From RAM1 sp943372585 (GTDB taxonomy: Bacteria > Pseudomonadota > Gammaproteobacteria > Burkholderiales > Burkholderiaceae_C): 9,116 bases of DNA. Of this stretch, positions 1 to 6,667 are shown piece by piece. The stretch is from assembly GCA_943372585.1 (NCBI GenBank), contig CALRZF020000133.1, positions 1 through 9,116 of the forward strand. The letters are read 5' to 3'. The position numbers were made by a program, and so were the translations under genes. The notes beneath the pieces are model-generated. The model was not told the origin of the DNA and did no database searches. It saw only the letters and a program-made list of their open reading frames with translations. Positions within the stretch are counted from its first letter, which is position 1. Each line of letters opens with the position of its first letter.

Positions 1-800
1 TCATTGACCAGGGGCACGCCCTCGGCGCGGGCGATGTCGGCCAGTTCGCGCGCCGGCACCTCTTTGGTGAAGCCTTCGATGCGGTAGTTCGAGGTGTGGA
101 CCTTCAGCACCAGCCCGGTGGCCTCGTTGAGCGCGCGGGCATAGTCCCGGGGGTGCGTGCGGTTGGTGGTGCCGACCTCGACGAGCCTCACCCCGGCGCG
201 CGCCATGATGTCCGGCATGCGAAAGGCGCCGCCGATCTCGATGAGTTCCCCGCGTGAGACGACGGCCTCGCGCCCGAGGCCGAGCGTGTTCAGCACGAGA
301 AGCACGGCGGCGGCGTTGTTGTTGACCACGGTGGCGGCCTGCGCGCCGGTGATCTCGCAGATCAGGCCTTCAACAATGCTGTCGCGGTCGCCGCGGCTGC
401 CGCTGGCCAGGTCGTATTCCAGGTTCAGCGGCCCGGCCATCATGGCGGCCATGTGGTCCACCGCGCTTTGCGGCAGCACGGCGCGGCCCATGTTGGTGTG
501 GATCACCGTGCCGGTCAGGTTGATCATGGGCCGCAGGCGCGACGCGGTGCGGCCGGCGCAGCGTTCGTTCAGTGCGGCGTCCAGCGCGTCATCCCCTTGC
601 AACGCAGCAGGCGAGTGCCCCGCCAGCACGGCCTGGCGCAGCTCGCCCAGCAGGGCGCGGGCTTCGTTCGTGACCAGTGTGGCGCCATGCGCGGCCACCA
701 GCGCCTGCGCGCCGGGGCGGTTGATGAGCCGGTCGACCGAGGGCAGCTTTACCAGCAGTGCCTTCGGACCATCAACGATGGATCCGTCAGGCGCGGCCAT
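1..800 (-). CDS. selA: L-seryl-tRNA(Sec) selenium transferase SelA (selenocysteine synthase), 3' part cut off by window edge
   Basis: SelA is the cytoplasmic PLP enzyme that converts seryl-tRNA(Sec) to selenocysteinyl-tRNA(Sec) using selenophosphate. Only the first 266 codons are present; bacterial SelA is usually about 460-480 residues, so the PLP-lysine region lies outside the window. Visible family hallmarks are LPSVDRLI near residues 19-26, INLTGTVIHTNMGRAVL at 93-109, an NNNAAAVLLVL stretch at 160-170, SRGELIEIGGAFRMPDI at 182-198, EVGTTNRTH at 208-216 and KVHTSNYRIEGFT at 233-245. The start ATG (800-798) overlaps the TAA stop of fdhE by one base and is preceded by GGGAG at 811-807, so the two genes are very probably co-translated from one message. 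The context is apt: the window's formate dehydrogenase has an in-frame UGA that needs Sec-tRNA. I would expect selB further left, but that is inference. Confidence 0.96.
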   Translation of the reverse strand, partial: MAAPDGSIVDGPKALLVKLPSVDRLINRPGAQALVAAHGATLVTNEARALLGELRQAVLAGHSPAALQGDDALDAALNERCAGRTASRLRPMINLTGTVIHTNMGRAVLPQSAVDHMAAMMAGPLNLEYDLASGSRGDRDSIVEGLICEITGAQAATVVNNNAAAVLLVLNTLGLGREAVVSRGELIEIGGAFRMPDIMARAGVRLVEVGTTNRTHPRDYARALNEATGLVLKVHTSNYRIEGFTKEVPARELADIARAEGVPLVN

Positions 801-1825
801 TACGGGCTCCCGGCCGCGTGGGCCTCGGGTTCGTCAGATTCGTCGGGCGCGCCGAACAGCAGCATGAAGTTCACGCCGTGGCGCAGCTTGCCCGATTCAG
901 ACACCAGCAGGTCCAGCGTGACGGAAGCCAGGTCGTCTGCCACTGGGTCCACATAGGCGTCCTTTTCCATGGACACGATCTTCAGGTAGTGGTTGCAGTC
1001 GTCACACGACTCGGTGCGGACCGCGCCGCGCGGGGGTGCTGCGGTGGGCTGTGCGGCGCCGTCGCCATCGGGCTCCAGCTCCTGGTAGAAGATGCTGCGC
1101 GTGCTTTCGCAGCGGCTGCACTTCACGCGCACCATGTGCCACTGGCTCTGGCACAGCGCGCAATGCAAAAAGCGCGAACCGGTTTCCGTGCCGCCCAGGC
1201 GGATCACGCTGGCGGTGGGCCGGCTGCCACAGCAGGGGCAGGCGGTGGCGTCGTCCACACGGCCAAACGCCAGATCGGGGTACTGCGCCTGCGTGTGGGC
1301 GACCAGCCGCGTCCAGTACACCTGCAACGCCGCGCCGATCAGCGGCGCCTGGCCCAGGTCAAGCCCCAGCATCACGCCGGCCAGCAGGCGGTCGGCCTGG
1401 CGCTCCAGCTCCTGCTCGCCGGCGGCCTGCAGGGCCAGCAGGGTGTTGCGTGCGGGCCCCTCGGGCAGGCGCGGCAGCAGGTCTGCCAGGATGTCGCTCA
1501 GGTCGTCACGCCATTCGGCGCTGCGGCGAAACAGCGTGGGCGCCAGCGGTGCAACGCCGGCGCGCGCGGCCTCGCCCAGCGCCTGTTCGCCGGGCAGGGG
1601 GCTGACCCGCGGGGCCGCCAGCGCGCGCTGCTGGGCAGCCGCCACATCGGCCATGAAGATCAGGTAGTCGCGCATGGCGTGGCCGGCAGCCAGCTGGCGC
1701 AGGCGCGTTTCGCGGTCGCTGAAAACGCGGGCCGTGTCGGCAAAGCGGATCGGCGGCACCTCGCCCACCTGCCGGGCGGCGATCTCCTCGGGCGACATGA
1801 TCTTGACGGTGGTGGCTTCGGTCAT
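800..1825 (-). CDS. fdhE: Formate dehydrogenase accessory protein FdhE
   Basis: FdhE is a cytoplasmic, iron-binding rubredoxin-like protein needed for maturation of Tat-exported respiratory formate dehydrogenases; in E. coli it contacts the catalytic subunit. With the start used here it is 341 aa, compared with 309 aa in E. coli. Diagnostic are four cysteine pairs: CPCCG (C196/C199), HCALC (C222/C225), KCSRC (C236/C239) and ESCDDC (C274/C277), with WHMVRVKCS between pairs two and three and EKDAYVDPVADDLASVTLD near the end. A Pro/Ala/Gly-rich insert at about residues 252-268, between the third and fourth pairs, is longer than I recall in the E. coli protein. I chose ATG at 1825: the frame is open to a TTG at 1894, but that would translate the terminator hairpin into an unrelated N-terminus. 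No good Shine-Dalgarno precedes 1825; an ATGA overlap with an upstream mini-ORF may substitute. ATG at 1798 is a second possibility. Confidence 0.93.
   Translation of the reverse strand: MTEATTVKIMSPEEIAARQVGEVPPIRFADTARVFSDRETRLRQLAAGHAMRDYLIFMADVAAAQQRALAAPRVSPLPGEQALGEAARAGVAPLAPTLFRRSAEWRDDLSDILADLLPRLPEGPARNTLLALQAAGEQELERQADRLLAGVMLGLDLGQAPLIGAALQVYWTRLVAHTQAQYPDLAFGRVDDATACPCCGSRPTASVIRLGGTETGSRFLHCALCQSQWHMVRVKCSRCESTRSIFYQELEPDGDGAAQPTAAPPRGAVRTESCDDCNHYLKIVSMEKDAYVDPVADDLASVTLDLLVSESGKLRHGVNFMLLFGAPDESDEPEAHAAGSP
807..811 (-). promoter_or_regulatory. Shine-Dalgarno of selA inside the end of fdhE
   Basis: On the minus strand GGGAG lies six bases before the ATG at 800, within the last codons of fdhE. 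Together with the one-base TAATG overlap it fixes the selA start and suggests translational coupling to fdhE. Confidence 0.6.
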
Positions 1826-1902
1826 TGGTACTGCGTTGAATGCCCAAAAAAAAGCGGCACAACCATTGTGTGCCGCTGCGGGGCTGAAGGACAAGTCCTC
1901 AT
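1822..1902 (-). other. 26-codon mini-ORF linking fdnI to fdhE through the terminator
   Basis: An open frame starts at ATG 1902-1900, which overlaps the fdnI stop as ATGA, and ends at TGA 1824-1822, which overlaps the fdhE start ATG (1825-1823), again as ATGA. It runs without interruption through the hairpin and T-tract between the two genes. The peptide begins MRTCPSAPQRHTMVVPLFF and resembles nothing I know. It could be a coupling device that carries ribosomes from fdnI to fdhE, which lacks its own clear ribosome binding site. It could equally be chance, since an 81-base open frame is unremarkable by itself. Expression is not shown by the sequence. Confidence 0.35.
1846..1877 (-). terminator. 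Rho-independent terminator between fdnI and fdhE
   Basis: On the minus strand AGCGGCACA (1877-1869) pairs perfectly with TGTGCCGCT (1861-1853) around a seven-base loop, and a run of eight T follows (1853-1846, the first T within the stem). This is a classic intrinsic terminator oriented to end the fdnGHI transcript. It sits 22 bases past the fdnI stop and only 20 bases before the chosen fdhE start, so it leaves very little room for a separate fdhE promoter. fdhE-selA may therefore depend on partial readthrough or on a promoter inside fdnI. Confidence 0.85.
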
Positions 1903-2525
1903 TTACCCCGTGTCATTTCCTCGTGCCACAGCGGGTGGTTGGCGCGGGCCCAGCCACGGCTCACGGTGCCGCGCGTCATGGCGCGCGTGGTGCCCTTGAC
2001 CCAGATGGCGGCGTACACGTGCACGATGACGGTCAGCACCAGCACCACGGCCGACAAGGCATGCAGCACCACGCCGATGCGCCGCGCCAGGATGGGCAGG
2101 TTGGGGAACCAGGCATGCCAGAACAAAATGCCCGTGGCCAGCAGCACCAGCAGGCTCACCGCCATCAGCCAGAAGACGATCTTCTGCCCGGCGTTGTATT
2201 TGCCCACGGGCGGCATGGCGTCCTTGTTGCCGCGGAACATCTCGCCCGACTTGTCCAGCCAGGCGCGGTCGGCCGCGTTGAGCACGTTGTCTTTCCACAG
2301 CCGCACGAACATCAGCACAAAGCACAGGAACATCGCCACGCCGATGTACGGGTGCAGGATGCGCGTCCAGGTGCCGCCGCCGAAGAACGCGGTGAAGAAA
2401 TACATCGACGGGTGAAAGAACGCCAGACCCGACAGCGCCGCGGCAATGAACAGGAGCACGATGGCCCAGTGGTTCATGCGCGTGCCGTCGTCGTAGCGCT
2501 GCAGGTCGTTGGGGTTGCGCATCAT
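1899..2525 (-). CDS. fdnI: Formate dehydrogenase gamma subunit, cytochrome b556
   Basis: This inner-membrane subunit takes electrons from the iron-sulphur beta subunit through two b haems and reduces quinone (menaquinone in E. coli Fdn-N). The 208-aa product matches the usual 210-217 aa. Four hydrophobic helices are visible at about residues 21-37, 56-76, 115-136 and 147-175. The four likely haem-ligand histidines are present: H19 in MNHWAIV, H58 in LHPYIG, H155 in LHALSA and H169 in IVHVYAAIW, at almost the same spacing as H18/H57/H155/H169 of E. coli FdnI. The start is ATG at 2525, forming an ATGA overlap with the beta-subunit stop, with AGAGGAG five bases upstream. The frame is open further upstream (to 2639), but that part is antisense-like, arginine-rich sequence overlapping the beta-subunit gene and is not credible. 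Confidence 0.97.
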   Translation of the reverse strand: MMRNPNDLQRYDDGTRMNHWAIVLLFIAAALSGLAFFHPSMYFFTAFFGGGTWTRILHPYIGVAMFLCFVLMFVRLWKDNVLNAADRAWLDKSGEMFRGNKDAMPPVGKYNAGQKIVFWLMAVSLLVLLATGILFWHAWFPNLPILARRIGVVLHALSAVVLVLTVIVHVYAAIWVKGTTRAMTRGTVSRGWARANHPLWHEEMTRGK

Positions 2526-3388
2526 GACCGCTCCTCTTCTTTTTCCTCGATCGGACCGACCTTCATGTAGTGGAAGAAGCCTGCCACCACCGCACCGAAC
2601 ATGGCGGCCACGGCCAGGGGCTTGGCGGCGCCCTTCCACAGCGACACCAGCGGGCTGATGGTCGGGTTGGCGGGCAGCCCTGAATACTGCGTGGGGTTGT
2701 CCGCATGCTTCAACACATACATCACGTGCGTGCCGCCCACACCGGCCGGGTTGTACAGGCCGGCGTTCTTGAAGCCACGCTCTTTCAGTTCACCCGCGCG
2801 CTTGTCGCCGTAGGCCACCATGTCTTCCTTCTTGCCGAAGACGATGGCGCCCGTGGGGCAGGTCTTGACGCAGGCGGGCTCCAGGCCGACGGACACGCGG
2901 TCCGAGCACAGCGTGCACTTGTAGGCCTTCTTGTCCTTTTCGGAAATGCGGGGGATGTCAAACGGGCAGCCGGTGACGCAGTTGCCGCAGCCGATGCAGT
3001 TTTCCTGCTTGAAGTCCACGATGCCGTTGCTGTACTGCACGATGGCGCCCGGCGACGGGCAGGCCTTCAGGCAGCCGGGGTCGGCGCAGTGCATGCAGCC
3101 GTCCTTGCGGATCAGCCATTCCAGACTGCCCGAGGTTTCGACTTCGGCAAAACGCATGAGCGTCCACGACTTGTCGGTCAGGTCCGACGGGTTGTCGTAC
3201 ACACCCACGTTGGTGCCGATGTCGTCAGACAGCTCGTTCCACTGGCTGCAGGCGACCTGGCAGGCCTTGCAGCCTATGCATTTGGATTCATCGATCAGCT
3301 TGGCTACCTCCACACCCTGGCGGATGGACGCCGAGGGGGTGGTGGTGGCCGAGCGTGCGGTGATGTCGAGGGAGGATTGCATGGTCAT
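2522..3388 (-). CDS. fdxH: Formate dehydrogenase beta subunit, four [4Fe-4S] electron-transfer protein
   Basis: This subunit (FdnH/FdoH/FdxH) wires the catalytic subunit to the cytochrome b subunit. The 288-aa product has four cysteine groups of ferredoxin type: CIGCKACQVAC (C37-C47), CMHCADPGCLKAC (C98-C110), CIGCGNCVTGC (C131-C141) and CTLC...ACVKTC (C158-C177), enough for four [4Fe-4S] clusters. A single hydrophobic helix at about 257-274 is followed by a charged EEKEEERS tail, the expected C-terminal membrane anchor. There is no signal peptide of its own, as is usual for a subunit exported by hitchhiking on the Tat signal of the alpha subunit. The start ATG 3388 lies nine bases after the alpha-subunit stop and behind a perfect TAAGGAGG whose TAA is that stop codon. 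The stop overlaps the start of the gamma-subunit gene. Confidence 0.97.
   Translation of the reverse strand: MTMQSSLDITARSATTTPSASIRQGVEVAKLIDESKCIGCKACQVACSQWNELSDDIGTNVGVYDNPSDLTDKSWTLMRFAEVETSGSLEWLIRKDGCMHCADPGCLKACPSPGAIVQYSNGIVDFKQENCIGCGNCVTGCPFDIPRISEKDKKAYKCTLCSDRVSVGLEPACVKTCPTGAIVFGKKEDMVAYGDKRAGELKERGFKNAGLYNPAGVGGTHVMYVLKHADNPTQYSGLPANPTISPLVSLWKGAAKPLAVAAMFGAVVAGFFHYMKVGPIEEKEEERS
2531..2537 (-). promoter_or_regulatory. Shine-Dalgarno of fdnI
   Basis: AGAGGAG on the minus strand ends five bases before ATG 2525, inside the last codons of the beta-subunit gene. It decides the fdnI start over longer frames and fits translational coupling of the beta and gamma subunits. Confidence 0.75.
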
Positions 3389-3392
3389 GGGG

Positions 3393-3400
3393 CCTCCTTA
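3393..3400 (-). promoter_or_regulatory. Shine-Dalgarno of fdxH overlapping the fdnG stop
   Basis: TAAGGAGG on the minus strand contains the TAA stop of fdnG and ends four bases before ATG 3388. It is a full match to the anti-Shine-Dalgarno core, so the beta subunit is probably translated efficiently and coupled to termination of the alpha subunit. Confidence 0.85.
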
Positions 3401-6400
3401 TGCTTTCTCGATGTTCACCAGGAACGCCTTGTACTCCGGCGTCTGCGAGTTGGCGTCGCCGACGTACGGGGTGAGCGTGTTGGTCAGGTAGCCGCTGTTG
3501 GCCACCCCGATGAAGCCCCAGTGGATCGGTATGCCCACCGTGTGCACCTTCTTGCCATTGCAGTCCAGGCCCTTCATGCGTTTGGTCACCACCACCAGGG
3601 CCTTGACCTCGCCGCGGTTGGAGCTGACCTTGACCATGTCGCCGTTCCTGATGCCCTTTTCCTTGGCCAGGTCTTCGCCGATTTCCACGAACTGCGATGG
3701 CTGCACGATCGAGTTGGCGCGCGAGTTCTTGGTCCAGTAGTGCAGGTGCTCGGTCAGGCGGTAGGTGGTGGCGGCATACGGGAACTTGTCCGCCTTGCCG
3801 AACTGCTCCAGGTCGCCCTTGTACACACGCGCTGCCGGGTTGCTGATGGCCTTGGCATTGGTCGGGCACATCAGGTTGGTGCCCACCGGCGTCTCAAACG
3901 GCTCGTAATGCTCGGGGAACGGGCCTTCGTTCATCAGCCCCACGGCAAACAGCCGCGCCACGCCTTCGGGGTTCATGATGAACGGGCCTGCGCCGCTGTC
4001 CGGCCCCAGGGCCGGCGCGATGTCGGGCACGTCCACGCCCGACCAGGCGGTGCCGTTCCAGGCGATGCCGCGGCGCTTGGCGTCCCACGGCTTGCCCTCG
4101 GGCGATGCGCCCGCGCGGTTGTACAGCACGCGGCGGTTGGCGGGCCACGAGAAGCCCCAGTTCTGGAAGATGCCCAGGCCGGACGGATCAGCTGTGTCGC
4201 GCCGGGCAGACATGTTGCCAGCCTGCGTCCATACGCCCGAGTAGATCCAGTTGCCGCAGGCCGTCGAGCCGTCGTCGCGCAGCATGCCAAAACCGGGCAG
4301 CTGTTCGCCCGCCTTCACCAGCACCGTAGGCACGGCCTTGGGGTCCTTGGGGTTGGGCGGCGACATCACGTCCGCGATGGCGCGGCCGTTGATCTCGCGC
4401 AGCACTTCCTCAGGCGCGGGGTTGGTCGGGTTGCTGTAGCCCCAGGTCAGCGCCTTGATGGCGTCAGGGAAGGCGCCGCCGTCCTTGGCGTACATCTCGC
4501 GCAGCTTCATGAACAGCGTGGCCATGATCTCGCGGTCGGTCTTGGCCTCGCCGGGCGGCTCCACCGCGCGGCCATGCCACTGCACCTGGCGGCTCGAATT
4601 GGTGAACGAACCCGGGTCTTCGGCAAAACACGATGCGGGCAGGCGGAACACCTCGGTCTGGATCTGCGCCGGGTCCACGTTGTTGTATTCGCCGTAGTTC
4701 TTCCAGAAGTCGCCGGTCTCTGTCTGCAGCGGGTCCATGATGACCAGGAACTTCAGCTTTGAAAGCGCCGTGCCCAGCTTCTTCTTGTTGGGCACCGCGG
4801 CAATCGGGTTGAAGCCCTGGCAGATGAAGCCGTTGATCTTGCCCTGGAACATGCTCTCGAACATGGCCAGCACGTCGTAGCCGGTATCCCGCTTGGGCAT
4901 CCAGTCGTAGGCGAAGTTGTTGTCCTTGTTGGCGGCAGCGCCAAACCAGGCCACGCGCTGGCTGACCGACCATTTCGGGAAGTTGGCCGGGAAGTTCATG
5001 GAGCCCGGGCGCAGCGGTTTGGGCGTGCGCGCGGTCAGGTACTTCTCGTGCGTGTCGTCAGCATCGGTCGGCGCGCTCAGGTAGCCGGGGAACACCTCGG
5101 AATACGCGCACATGTCGGTGATGCCCTGCACGTTGGCATGGCCGCGCAATGCGTTCACGCCACCCCCCGCGCGCCCCATGTTGCCCAGCAGCAGCTGGAT
5201 CATGGCCATGGCGCGGATGTTCTGCGAGCCCACCGAGTGTTGCGTCCAGCCCAGCGCGTACAGGATCGTCATGACCTTCTCCGGCGTGTGCGTGCCCGCG
5301 ATCATCTCGGCCACCTTCAGGAAGGACTCCTTGGGCGTGCCGCAGATCTTGTTGACCATCTCGGGCGTGTAGCGCGCGTAGTGCGTCTTCATGAGCTGCC
5401 ACACGCAATTGGGCGCCTGCAGCGTCTCATCCACCTCCACGAACTCGCCCTTGGCGTCCTTGACGTACTGCCAGGTGGAGCGGTCTGCGTAAGAGCGCTT
5501 GGCCTCGTCGTAGCCGCTGAAGAACCCGTTGTCGTATTTGAACGCGGGGTTGATCAGGTAAGACGCATTGGTGTACGCCTTCACGTAGTCCATGTGGACC
5601 TTGTTGTTCGTCATCATGTAATTGATGACGCCACCCAGGAACGCGATGTCGGTCCCCACGCGGATGGGCGCGTAAACGTCGGCTACCGCAGCGGAACGCG
5701 TGAAGCGCGGGTCCACCACGATGAGCTTGGCCTTGCGCTTTTGCATGGCTTCCACCACCCACTTGAAGCCGCAGGGGTGGGCTTCGGCGGCATTGCCGCC
5801 CATGATGAGAGCTAGATCAGTGTTGGCGATGTCGTTCCATGAGTTGGTCATCGCGCCTCTGCCGAAAGTCGGGCCCAGACTGGACACCGTCGGCGCGTGT
5901 CATATTCGTGCCTGTGTATCGAGGGTGACCATCCCCATGGCACGCAACATCTTGACGCTCAGGTAGCCAGCCTCGTTGCTGGAGGCGCTGGAGACCAGCA
6001 TGCCGGTGGTGTTCCACCGGTTGACCGTGACGCCCTTGGCGTTTTGCGTCACGAAGTTCTTGTCGCGGTCGGCCTTCATGTGTTTGGCGATCCGCGTCAG
6101 CGCGTCGTCCCACGAAATGCGCTTCCATTCCTTGCCGCCAGGCTCGCGCACCTCGGGGTACTTCAGCCGGTTGGGGCTGTTGATCATGTCGGCCAGACCC
6201 GCGCCCTTGGGGCACAGCGTGCCGCGGTTCACCGGGTGGTCCGGGTCGCCTTCCACATGGACCAGCGCGGGCTTGTTGTTCTTGGCGTTGTCGCCCAGCG
6301 TGTACATGATCACGCCGCAGCTGACCGAGCAATACGGGCAGGTGCTGCGGGTTTCAGTGGTCTGGGAGAGTTTGAAGTTGCGCGTTTGCGCCAGCGCCTG

Positions 6401-6487
6401 CGTGGGCGAGAAGCCCAGTGCGACAAGGCTGGAGCCAACCAGTCCTGCGCCGCTGACGCGGAAGAAATGCCGCCGGTTCATGTCCAT
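3398..6487 (-). CDS. fdnG: Formate dehydrogenase-N alpha subunit, selenocysteine molybdo-enzyme (UGA read as Sec196)
   Basis: This is the catalytic subunit that oxidises formate to CO2 on the periplasmic side, using bis-molybdopterin guanine dinucleotide, selenocysteine and one [4Fe-4S] cluster. The full product is 1029 aa (E. coli FdnG is 1015). Residues 1-33 form a Tat signal: RRHFFRVSG at 5-13, a hydrophobic core, then a probable cleavage after ALA. The cluster cysteines are C50, C53, C57 and C92 (CPYCSVSC, then GTLCPKG). An in-frame TGA at 5902-5900 falls at residue 196, exactly where FdnG has selenocysteine; the sequence reads LDTQARI-U-HAPTVSSLGPTFGRGAMTN, with the partner His197. GGNAAEAHP (230-238) and the C-terminal molybdopterin-binding domain (about 890-1029) follow. 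Gene finders will split it at the TGA into 195- and about 829-codon pieces; this is not a pseudogene. AGGAG at 6502-6498 precedes ATG 6487. Confidence 0.97.
5861..5894 (-). promoter_or_regulatory. SECIS-like hairpin for UGA readthrough in fdnG
   Basis: Starting six bases after the TGA on the minus strand, GCCG (5894-5891) pairs with CGGC (5864-5861). After an internal loop, CGG (5889-5887) pairs with CCG (5872-5870). U5886 is then bulged, and GUCCA (5885-5881) pairs with UGGGC (5877-5873) around the loop GUC. A bulged U and a GU in the apical loop are the features SelB recognises in E. coli fdhF/fdnG. The distance from the UGA fits a bacterial SECIS. Folding was done by eye. Confidence 0.7.
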
Positions 6488-6667
6488 GGCGTTCTGTCTC
6501 CTGATCGTGGGAAATTTTTTGGAGCCACGTTCATTCTGTGAGGAATCGCACGGCGGCGAAAGCCCGTGTAGGCATTGTCTGACTAGGGTTTACATGGATT
6601 GCTGTTGGTTAGCATGCAATCGAATGGTGTCGAATGAGGACTTTAGTGCAATGGCATCATCTGACGC
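6488..6667. promoter_or_regulatory. Divergent intergenic region between fdnG and the C13 peptidase gene
   Basis: These 180 bases must hold the fdn operon promoter (minus strand) and probably the peptidase promoter (plus strand). The stretch from about 6575 to 6660 is more AT-rich than its surroundings. Visible structure includes a GATTGC...GCAATC inverted repeat (6597-6602 and 6616-6621) and a TCGAATG direct repeat at ten-base spacing (6620-6626, 6630-6636). On the minus strand TTGCAT (6620-6615) followed by ATGTAA after 18 bases is a weak sigma-70-like pair. I see no convincing FNR (TTGAT-N4-ATCAA) or -24/-12 site. The assignment as promoter region rests on gene arrangement, not on a strong motif. 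Confidence 0.5.
6498..6502 (-). promoter_or_regulatory. Shine-Dalgarno of fdnG
   Basis: AGGAG on the minus strand lies ten bases before ATG 6487. This is a slightly long spacing, but it is the only good site and it supports the start giving the MDMNRRHFF Tat signal. Confidence 0.6.

Noticed and set aside
1826..1894. Upstream TTG start for fdhE adding 23 residues
   Set aside because: Those codons are the terminator hairpin and T-tract, the start codon is weak, and FdhE homologues begin close to the sequence after ATG 1825.
157..1999. Overlapping plus-strand frames opposite selA, fdhE and fdnI
   Set aside because: Composition is antisense-like and there are no motifs; the minus-strand genes explain the region fully.
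2705..4762. Very long open frame on the plus strand, antisense to fdnG and fdxH
   Set aside because: Its His/Val/Arg/Gly-rich, repetitive composition is typical of frames opposite GC-rich genes. The opposite strand carries unmistakable FdnG/FdxH sequence.
5897..5902. Reading fdnG as a pseudogene split by a premature stop, or as two genes
   Set aside because: The stop is TGA at the exact selenocysteine position, the frame continues with highly conserved FdnG sequence, a SECIS-like hairpin follows, and selA is in the cluster.
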